Assembly: GCA_011390985.1 (NCBI GenBank)
Contig: JAABRJ010000540.1
Coordinates: 1-8,474, forward strand
DNA: 8,474 nucleotides
Direction of reading: 5' to 3'
Origin: Desulfobacteraceae bacterium
GTDB lineage: Bacteria; Desulfobacterota; Desulfobacteria; Desulfobacterales; JAABRJ01
Made by a program: the position numbers and the translations under genes
The notes under the pieces: model-generated
What the model saw: only the letters and a program-made list of their open reading frames with translations
What the model was told of the DNA's origin: nothing
Databases searched by the model: none
Shown here: positions 1 to 5,424 of the stretch, piece after piece
How the letters are laid out: the number at the start of each line of letters is the position of its first letter
Numbering within the stretch: the first letter of the stretch is position 1

Positions 1-305
1 GGTGGCGCCATCGTATTTAAACGCCACCTGGCGCCAGGTGGCGTGCAGGACCAAAAAAGGAGATAACGCACGCCACGCCGAAGGCGACGAAAGGATTGAC
101 CTCAGTGCCGGATATGGGGAAAATCATGGTTCGCCCAAGGCCTCCCGTGATGGTGGCGTGGGGTGAAGCGCCAAGCACGAATGTATCATTTTTGGTAATA
201 ATTGGTCGTTTTATTCGGCTGGGATCTTCATCCCATTTGGTTTTATTTGTCAAGTTCAAAAAAGAGGGACCGGGTTTTCCCTGAATCAGTCGGAAAGGAA
301 TCAAA
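1..305. other. Left-end region without a supportable gene
   Basis: Apart from the palindrome this stretch holds a small hairpin, TGGGAT-CTTC-ATCCCA (220-235), followed by a T-rich stretch that could be a weak plus-strand terminator ahead of the zinc-ribbon gene. The minus strand reads open from 403 to a TAA at 17-19. The part between about 20 and 210 has GC-rich third positions and a hydrophobic segment near its end (NPFVAFGVACVISFF), so a decayed or unrecognised gene end is possible. I see no start with a ribosome binding site and no family match. Confidence 0.4.
21..44. repeat. Perfect 24-bp palindrome
   Basis: The half-site ACGCCACCTGGC (21-32) is followed directly by its exact reverse complement (33-44), with no spacer. 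The central TGGCGCCA (29-36) recurs at 3-10. There is no T-run after it in either direction, so a terminator role is unlikely. It could be a cruciform, a dimeric-protein site or part of a REP-like element. Confidence 0.75.
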
Positions 306-518
306 ATGAAAATTTGCGATCTGTGTGAGGCGCAATCCATGAAAGCGCGCAATGGAAGGCCGCATGAATTTTTAATAAAGGTGGATGAGCCCCGCATTTT
401 CAAGGGGAGTAAACCCCGGGGCTTCGAGGAGCAGGATTACGAGTGTTTGACATGCAAATCCAAATTTACCCACAGTACGGATAAAAATGGTCTGGCCTGG
501 ACCTTGTGGCGGGCGTAG
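306..518 (+). CDS. Small zinc-ribbon-like hypothetical protein
   Basis: A 70-residue protein with two CxxC pairs, C4/C7 (CDLC) and C48/C51 (CLTC). This spacing can bind one metal ion in a zinc-ribbon fold. The middle is basic and hydrophilic, and there is no membrane segment. AAAGGAA lies 6 bases before the ATG, which supports translation. It is the only plus-strand gene I accept and converges on the fusion gene with 12 bases between stops. I do not recognise the family. Two-CxxC mini-proteins include nucleic-acid binders and small regulatory or accessory proteins, but no function is assigned. Nothing ties it to the minus-strand pathway apart from adjacency. Confidence 0.6.
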   Translation: MKICDLCEAQSMKARNGRPHEFLIKVDEPRIFKGSKPRGFEEQDYECLTCKSKFTHSTDKNGLAWTLWRA

Positions 519-530
519 GTGCGCGGAACT

Positions 531-2783
531 TTAAATAAGGGATTTGCAGTAGATCGCCTTGCCGTCGCCCACGGCGTAGAAGTCCTTGAGCACGGTCTCC
601 AGGCTGTAGCCGCAGCGCTCATAAAAGGCGCGGGTGCTGGCATACTGCACCCGCTGTGAGGTGTCCACGTAGATCCGGCTGCCGCCGGCGGCCTTGATGC
701 GACGCTCGGATTCGGTCAGCAGGCGACGGCCCAGCCCGCGGCCCTGGAAGTCCGGATGAACCGCGATCCAGTAAAGATCATAACTGGCGGCGGTGCAGGG
801 GATGGGGCCAAAGCAGGCGTAGCCGGCCAGCCGGCCGTAGTGGTCGGCCATGACGAAATGGTAGCCGCTGGCCTCCCCCTTTTCCAGGCGTTCGACCACC
901 AGTTCTTCGGCCACCGCCACCTCGTCCGGATGGAAGAATCCGGTGACCTCCACCAGGCGGCGGACCCGCCCGGCGTCCTCGGGAACGAGCGCATCGCGGA
1001 AGATCACCCCGTGAAGCCGGTGATCCGGGGTGTGGCGGCTGTTCGCCCATTGATTGGCGCCCTCGACCAGCCCCTGAAAAAAGGCCAGCGCATTTTTCCC
1101 CAAGGTCTGGGTGCGGTATCCGCCCTCCTGGACCACCACCAGCGGCAGGCCCAGGGCCCCGATCATCCGGCCGTTTTGGGCGAAATCCTTCACCGTCAGG
1201 GACCACGAGCCGGTGGGGTCCCCCTTGGCCGGGTCCAGGCCAAAGCCCAAAACCAGAAACTGGGGCTTGAATTCTATGATCCGCCTTAGGGCGCGCGCCA
1301 GGGCCTTGCGGTACTTCTCGCCGTCGACCGCCTCGGGCAGGGGGATGTTGAGGTTGAACCCCTCGCCCTCGCCCTCGCCACGCTCGTCCTCGAACCCGCT
1401 GAAGTAGGGGTAGGCGAAGCGGGGATGACCGTGAATCGAGACGGTCAGCACATCGCTGCGGCGGTAGAAGATGTCCTGGCCGCCATTGCCGTGGTGGTAG
1501 TCCACATCCAGAATGGCGACCCGGCCATGCGCGCACAGATACTGGGCGGCGATGCCGCTGTTGTTGAAGTAGCAGAAACCGCCGAACGACCGGCGCTCGG
1601 CATGGTGGCCGGGGGGGCGGATCAGGGCGTAAGCGATCCTGCGGCCGTCCAATATCTCACGGGCGGCGGTCAGGGCGCAGTCCACGCTGCGCCGCGCCGC
1701 CGGATAGGCGTTGGCGTTGATGGGGGTGAAGGTGTCGATGCAGTAGTAGCCTGAGAGCACCGACGGCTCCTTGGGCGGGCGGGTCTTGTTGCGAATGGGG
1801 AAGATGTAGGGGTAAAGGGATTTTCCGGCGGGGACCGCGGCGCAGGCGCGTTTGAGATACCCCACGAAATCCGCATCGTGAACCGCGTAGAGGTGCTTGT
1901 CCGGAAAGGGCCGGGGCGTGATGGTGGTGAACAGGCCGCTGGGCTCGATGGCGCTTAAGATGCTTTTCACCCGCACCGGCGACTCCACATAGCCCCGCTC
2001 GGTGACGTGATGAATGTCGTGGCGGTCGTTGACGATCAGGGCGATCTGCTCGGCCGAGCGGCTTTCGACCACCGCGATCACCGCCGCGGGCTTGACATAG
2101 CGGAATTCGCGCAGCCGCACGGGATCGTCCCTGAAGCTTGACACCACCCGCTCGACATAATCGGCCGGGCAGTAGTCGGCATACTTGCGCTCCAGAATCG
2201 CCCGCACCACCTGCCGGGCCAAGGCCTTTTTCAGCGGCCGGCCGGTGCCCAGGTCGTCGTAGACCAGGTGGGGCATGCAGGTGTCCTCGGGCGTTACCGG
2301 CGATTCGTAGCCGGTGTTGACGACCGGCCGGGCGCCGTAGCGTTCGTAAAAGCGAAGACGGGCGCGGTTGTGCTTGAGTTCTGCCGGATCCCGGCAATCC
2401 TTGGCGTCATCCGGCAGGCACTCGAAAAAGAGGCCTTGCACCTTCAGCGCCGTCGATTCCTGGCGGATGCGGTCATAGAGCGCGCCGCCGATGCCGCCGC
2501 CGGCGCGGTCCGAAGCCGTGGCGATCCAGTCGAGATAGGTGAAATGGATTTCGGGTTCGTGGAGAAGGATGGCAAATCCGCGCACCTTGCCCTTGATGCT
2601 TTCGGCCACGAAGAGAATCGGGCGAAAGCGCTGTTTGAAGGGGTTTCCGAGATTCTCGCAGATCAGCGCGATCTCCGCTTCGGCCACGGTCGAAAAGCGG
2701 CTGCGCAGAATTTCCTGAACCTGACCCAGGGTGCTTTTGTTCACCGGCAGGACGTTGTCATAGATGCGTCGAATGCGGAGCAT
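531..2783 (-). CDS. Three-domain fusion: GNAT acetyltransferase - HDAC/acetylpolyamine amidohydrolase - GNAT acetyltransferase
   Basis: A 750-residue protein with three domains. Residues 1-230 are a GNAT-like acetyltransferase; its acetyl-CoA motif reads AGGGIG (94-99), lacking the usual leading Gln/Arg. Residues 250-580 are an HDAC-fold deacetylase closest to acetylpolyamine amidohydrolases, with their marker segment (YIFPIRNKTR, GYYCIDTFTPI). The catalytic set is complete: H393/H394 (PPGHH), FCYFNN at 403-408, D426, zinc ligands D428 and H430 (LDVDYHHGNG), D522 (GDPTG) and the transition-state tyrosine Y556 (EGGY). Residues 592-750 are a second GNAT with a canonical QGRGLG (680-685) and STRAFYERCGY (716-726). 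The domains imply acetylation and deacetylation of small amines, probably cytoplasmic. The start is ATG 2783 with AAGGAA 8 bases upstream; the in-frame extension to 2969 runs through the preceding gene's end. It is the last gene of the operon and ends 12 bases from a convergent gene. The natural substrate is unknown; an N-acetylated beta-lysine compound is the best contextual guess. Confidence 0.93.
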   Translation of the reverse strand: MLRIRRIYDNVLPVNKSTLGQVQEILRSRFSTVAEAEIALICENLGNPFKQRFRPILFVAESIKGKVRGFAILLHEPEIHFTYLDWIATASDRAGGGIGGALYDRIRQESTALKVQGLFFECLPDDAKDCRDPAELKHNRARLRFYERYGARPVVNTGYESPVTPEDTCMPHLVYDDLGTGRPLKKALARQVVRAILERKYADYCPADYVERVVSSFRDDPVRLREFRYVKPAAVIAVVESRSAEQIALIVNDRHDIHHVTERGYVESPVRVKSILSAIEPSGLFTTITPRPFPDKHLYAVHDADFVGYLKRACAAVPAGKSLYPYIFPIRNKTRPPKEPSVLSGYYCIDTFTPINANAYPAARRSVDCALTAAREILDGRRIAYALIRPPGHHAERRSFGGFCYFNNSGIAAQYLCAHGRVAILDVDYHHGNGGQDIFYRRSDVLTVSIHGHPRFAYPYFSGFEDERGEGEGEGFNLNIPLPEAVDGEKYRKALARALRRIIEFKPQFLVLGFGLDPAKGDPTGSWSLTVKDFAQNGRMIGALGLPLVVVQEGGYRTQTLGKNALAFFQGLVEGANQWANSRHTPDHRLHGVIFRDALVPEDAGRVRRLVEVTGFFHPDEVAVAEELVVERLEKGEASGYHFVMADHYGRLAGYACFGPIPCTAASYDLYWIAVHPDFQGRGLGRRLLTESERRIKAAGGSRIYVDTSQRVQYASTRAFYERCGYSLETVLKDFYAVGDGKAIYCKSLI

Positions 2784-2791
2784 GCCACGGT

Positions 2792-2797
2792 TTCCTT
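2792..2797 (-). promoter_or_regulatory. Ribosome binding site fixing the start of the fusion gene
   Basis: AAGGAA on the minus strand, 8 bases before the ATG at 2783. It marks this ATG, not the upstream in-frame start at 2969, as the translation start. Confidence 0.7.
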
Positions 2798-2818
2798 GCT
2801 GAGGTTGGCCGGGCGGCG

Positions 2819-3838
2819 TCAGGCGTCGGCGGCGGTTTTGGCGGGCGGGAGGCTGTCGGTGATGACGCGCGCGACCGCATCGGAAAAGGCAATTTCCGCC
2901 TGCTTTAGGGCGGCGGCGAACCCGGCGTCCGGTGCAAGACAGGGGTTGGTGTTGATCTCCAGAACCCATGGGGTGCCAGCATCGTCCACGCGGAAATCGA
3001 CCCGGGCATAGCCTTTGAGGCCGAAATGATCCCAGCAGCGCAGGGCCAGCGCCGCGAGACGCTTCAGCAGGCCCGCATCGGATGAGTCGAATTCAAACCG
3101 CCGGGGGGTGTGGTGGTATTCGAAGGCGCTCTGATCCCATTTGGCCCGGTAATCTACGATGCGCGGCATTTCCGGCGTGTAGCCCTCGAAAATGATTTCC
3201 GCCGGCGGCAGCACCTGCGGGCCGCCGGGATCCGCCAGGAGCGAGAGGTTGAACTCGCGGCCGGCGATGAAGTGCTCGGCAAAACAGGCGCCGCCCAGCT
3301 CAGCGGCGCGGCGTTCCAATTGGGGGAAGATCTCTTGCGGGCCGGCATTGGGGATCAGACTGTGTGGCCCCAGGCCGATGGAGGCATGCTCCCAGACCGA
3401 TTTGACGATCCAGGTGCGCTTCCTGGAGGCACCTTCCTGAACCCGGCCATCCGTGCCCGGCCACGGGCCGATCCATGCCGGGGTGGGGATCCCCCCGGCG
3501 GCCATCCAGGCCTTGGCCATGGTTTTGCTCGATGTGAGCATCATGGCTTCGGCCCGGGCGCCGGAGTAAGGCATCGGCAGGGCGTCCAGATAGAACGGCA
3601 GCAGGTGGATCAGCCGCCCCTGACCGTCGATGGACTCCACCAGGTTGAACACCAGCTCCACCTGGTGGCTGCGCAGTTCGGCCGCCACGGCCAGCAGGTT
3701 CAGGCTGCAGGCGACCCGGCAAACCGTGTGGCCCAGTGACGTCAATGCCTGGGCCACGGCATCGGCTTGGACGATGGCGTCCCGGGCATCGGGGGCATCG
3801 GCATCGGTGACGCTGTCGTGAACGATGGCCACATGCAT
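2819..3838 (-). CDS. ATP-grasp ligase, D-Ala-D-Ala ligase-like (second of tandem pair)
   Basis: A 339-residue ATP-grasp protein, clearly different from its neighbour. VFNLVES (63-69) replaces the usual Ddl His-Gly motif. RTWIVKSVWEHASIGL (141-156) holds the ATP lysine K146. FAEHFIAGREFN (186-197) is the hinge. D281 with E294 and N296 in WVLEINTNPCLAPDAGF supplies the metal ligands. All core ATP-grasp residues are present, so it should be active. The insert around 218-244 (GYTPEMPRIVDYRAKWDQSA) resembles the omega-loop region of Ddl enzymes. The ATG at 3838 shares one base with the upstream stop (TGATG), so it is translated by coupling; an in-frame extension to 4153 merely runs through the upstream gene and is rejected. 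The next gene begins 35 bases on. Likely role: a second peptide-type ligation in the same pathway. Whether the two act in sequence or as a heteromer cannot be told from sequence. Confidence 0.88.
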   Translation of the reverse strand: MHVAIVHDSVTDADAPDARDAIVQADAVAQALTSLGHTVCRVACSLNLLAVAAELRSHQVELVFNLVESIDGQGRLIHLLPFYLDALPMPYSGARAEAMMLTSSKTMAKAWMAAGGIPTPAWIGPWPGTDGRVQEGASRKRTWIVKSVWEHASIGLGPHSLIPNAGPQEIFPQLERRAAELGGACFAEHFIAGREFNLSLLADPGGPQVLPPAEIIFEGYTPEMPRIVDYRAKWDQSAFEYHHTPRRFEFDSSDAGLLKRLAALALRCWDHFGLKGYARVDFRVDDAGTPWVLEINTNPCLAPDAGFAAALKQAEIAFSDAVARVITDSLPPAKTAADA

Positions 3839-4854
3839 CAGACGGGCCCCCGGGTGCGCCCGGCTGCTGGAATCCGGGCGGCGGCGGACTCGATGATCCA
3901 ACCGATCAGCTCCCCATAGGCCACCCCCAGGTGGCTGCAGATGATGGGCAGGTCCGAATGTTCGGGGTGGATCCCGGCCAGGGGGTTGACCTCGATAAAC
4001 AGGGGATGGCCGCTGTCGTCGCAGCGGAGGTCCAGACGGCCCGCATCCCGGCAGCCCAGCGCCCGCCAGGCGGCCAGCGCCACTGCCTCGGCTTCGGCCA
4101 CCACCGGGTCCTCCGCGGGGCGCCCGAGGGTGTATCTGACCCGCGATTCGCACTGTTCCTTGTTGACGTAGGAGTAGACCCCCTGTTCGGCCGTCTCCAG
4201 CAGATGCACCTCGATGGTGCCCAGCACCCTGGCCTTGGGGCCGGTGCCCACGATGCCCGTTGTGAACTCACGGCCGGGCAGATAGGGCTCGATGATCACC
4301 GGCTGCCCGAAGGCGCCGATCAAGCGCCGGCAGACGGCCGCGAGGCCTGTTTTTTGACGTACGATCGATTCCGGCGTGACCCCCTTGCCGGTGCCCTCTG
4401 CCACGGGCTTGACGAAATAGGGCGGTGCAAAGGTCACCGTCCGGGCGTCCTCCGGGGTTTCGGCCACGATGAAATCCGCGGTGGGCACCCCGGCGTCCCG
4501 GATCACCCGCTTGGTCATGCCCTTGTGCAGGGTCAGGCTCATGACCAGCGGGTCCGAAAAGGTGTAGGCAATCCGGTACATGTCCAAAAGCGCCGGCACC
4601 TGGGCCTCGCGGCCGATGCCGTAAAGGCCTTCGGCGATATTGAACACCAGATCCCAGCGCCGGCCGGCCACCAGGGCGGCCGCCAGTTTGCGGCCGTGGC
4701 CGATGCGCTCGGTGCGGTGTCCCAGAGAGTTGAGGGCCGATTCGACGGCGGCCACGGTCTCGTCCCGGTCGAACTCGGCCGTTTCTTCCTCCGAAAAACC
4801 TTCCGCCAAATACTCAGAGCGCAGGTCGTAGGTCAGTCCGATTGTCAGGGGCAT
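3838..4854 (-). CDS. ATP-grasp ligase, D-Ala-D-Ala ligase-like (first of tandem pair)
   Basis: A 338-residue protein with an ATP-grasp fold. FNIAEG (71-76) corresponds to the N-terminal substrate-side motif of D-Ala-D-Ala ligases. PYFVKPVAEGTGKGV (145-159) holds the ATP lysine K149 and the flexible glycine loop. IIEPYLPGREF (187-197) holds the adenine-contacting hinge. D275 together with E288 and N290 in FIEVNPLAGIHPEHSDLP supplies the magnesium ligands. The catalytic class is ATP-dependent joining of a carboxylate to an amine via an acyl phosphate. The length is normal for a Ddl-like enzyme, but the pocket sequences differ from housekeeping Ddl, and the operon context argues against cell-wall D-Ala-D-Ala synthesis. 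It starts at ATG 4854 with GAGGAG 10 bases upstream, inside the preceding gene, and ends in a TGATG junction with the next ATP-grasp gene. Likely role: one of two successive ligations on a beta-lysine-derived compound (inference). Fold sure, substrate unknown. Confidence 0.88.
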   Translation of the reverse strand: MPLTIGLTYDLRSEYLAEGFSEEETAEFDRDETVAAVESALNSLGHRTERIGHGRKLAAALVAGRRWDLVFNIAEGLYGIGREAQVPALLDMYRIAYTFSDPLVMSLTLHKGMTKRVIRDAGVPTADFIVAETPEDARTVTFAPPYFVKPVAEGTGKGVTPESIVRQKTGLAAVCRRLIGAFGQPVIIEPYLPGREFTTGIVGTGPKARVLGTIEVHLLETAEQGVYSYVNKEQCESRVRYTLGRPAEDPVVAEAEAVALAAWRALGCRDAGRLDLRCDDSGHPLFIEVNPLAGIHPEHSDLPIICSHLGVAYGELIGWIIESAAARIPAAGRTRGPV

Positions 4855-5335
4855 CGGTCAGGATCTCCTCGTAGAGCTGGCGGTGCCATTGCCGCGCCAG
4901 CGCCATGGGCGTGTGGGTGCTCGATAGCAGCGTCTCGCCGGAAGACAGCAGATGGCGCGGGCACTCCGCATCCGGTTCGGCGTCGATGTGGTCGGCCGTA
5001 TAAGTCAGCGGATGCAGCCGACACAACAGGGGCCGCACCGTTGGGGGCAGGCGGCAGCCCTGGGGGCCCAGAAAAATGCAGTCCCCGTTGGACGCACGCT
5101 TCAAGATCCGCCGGCTGCCGTCGCTTTGAAAAACATGCTCCCGCCACACCGGATCATCGTCCTGATCCAGATAGGACGGGTCGGCGGTTGGTGCCCATTC
5201 CACAAATTGCAGTTCCCCGCTGACGGCGCTGATACGCTGCACGTCGCCGGGGGTGAGGTAGATTTCCCTTCCCTGACAGCAGGTTTTGCCCTGGGTTGCG
5301 CAGCGCGCGCACAAAGTCGGTTGCAATGCCACCAT
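4814..5335 (-). CDS. YkgJ-type cysteine-cluster protein, first gene of the ATP-grasp operon
   Basis: A 173-residue protein with exactly eight cysteines: C9, C12, C19, C20 in the N-terminal cluster (LCARC...TCC), then C86 and C94 (DCIFLGPQGC), C105 (RPLLCRLHPL) and C125. The arrangement and the RP-x-x-C-R-x-H/F-P segment are those of the YkgJ/UPF0153 putative Zn- or Fe-chelating domain. No secretion signal is visible. Family function is mostly unproven. Its C-terminal 41 bp overlap the start of the first ATP-grasp gene in another frame, and that gene's ribosome binding site lies inside this one, so the two should be translationally coupled. The position between a radical SAM enzyme and two ligases suggests either an accessory metal-binding partner or an enzyme acting on the same amine or lysine-derived substrate; this is inference. 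The C-terminal portion (about 140-173) is hydrophilic and has no recognisable motif. Confidence 0.8.
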   Translation of the reverse strand: MVALQPTLCARCATQGKTCCQGREIYLTPGDVQRISAVSGELQFVEWAPTADPSYLDQDDDPVWREHVFQSDGSRRILKRASNGDCIFLGPQGCRLPPTVRPLLCRLHPLTYTADHIDAEPDAECPRHLLSSGETLLSSTHTPMALARQWHRQLYEEILTDAPDNRTDLRPAL

Positions 5336-5339
5336 GTGT

Positions 5340-5346
5340 TCTCCTC
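5340..5346 (-). promoter_or_regulatory. Ribosome binding site fixing the start of the 4814-5335 gene
   Basis: GAGGAGA on the minus strand lies 4 bases before the ATG at 5335. The only upstream in-frame alternative is a TTG at 5359 that falls in the terminator T-run, so 5335 is the start. Confidence 0.8.
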
Positions 5347-5357
5347 GAAACGGGGTC

Positions 5358-5400
5358 AAAAAACATCGGGGAGCGCGCCCCGCAGGGTGCGCGCTCCCCG
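5358..5400 (-). terminator. Strong hairpin with T-run between kamA and the downstream operon
   Basis: A perfect 12-bp GC-rich stem, CGGGGAGCGCGC against GCGCGCTCCCCG (5400-5389 and 5378-5367), has a loop that can pair three further bases. On the minus strand it is followed by ATGTTTTTT (5366-5358). This is a textbook intrinsic terminator. It lies between kamA and a gene whose Shine-Dalgarno starts only about 12 bases after the T-run. It may lower expression of downstream genes relative to kamA, protect the kamA mRNA 3' end, or act in attenuation. Confidence 0.8.
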
Positions 5401-5424
5401 ACCGGACAGAGTTTGTTTATGATA

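Noticed and set aside
17..403. 128-codon open frame on the minus strand
   Set aside because: Its first half is antisense to the better-supported zinc-ribbon gene, there is no ribosome binding site, and no family is recognisable. A real gene end in 17-210 cannot be fully excluded.
1359..1392. Hexanucleotide-like repeat (CCCTCG units) as a microsatellite
   Set aside because: It encodes the Glu-Gly run before NLNIPLP that is a normal conserved feature of HDAC-family proteins.
2784..2969. N-terminal extension of the GNAT-HDAC-GNAT protein
   Set aside because: It overlaps the end of the second ligase gene, its composition is Arg/Pro/Gln-rich, and the ATG at 2783 has a good ribosome binding site.
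2268..3011. 247-codon plus-strand open frame opposite the fusion gene and the second ligase
   Set aside because: Low-complexity Ala/Gly/Arg translation spanning two real genes on the other strand; a GC shadow.
3839..4153. N-terminal extension of the second ATP-grasp protein
   Set aside because: The in-frame extension is out of frame within the upstream ligase gene and is Gly/Pro/Arg-rich without motif. The TGATG junction gives the natural start at 3838.
2819..4854. Vancomycin-resistance or housekeeping Ddl cassette
   Set aside because: No dehydrogenase, dipeptidase, two-component or cell-wall gene is present, and the substrate-side motifs differ from Ddl/Van ligases.
3931..5223. 430-codon open frame on the plus strand, antisense to the ATP-grasp and YkgJ genes
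   Set aside because: Long antisense frames are expected opposite GC-rich genes. The translation has no motifs, and the minus-strand genes have catalytic residues and ribosome binding sites.
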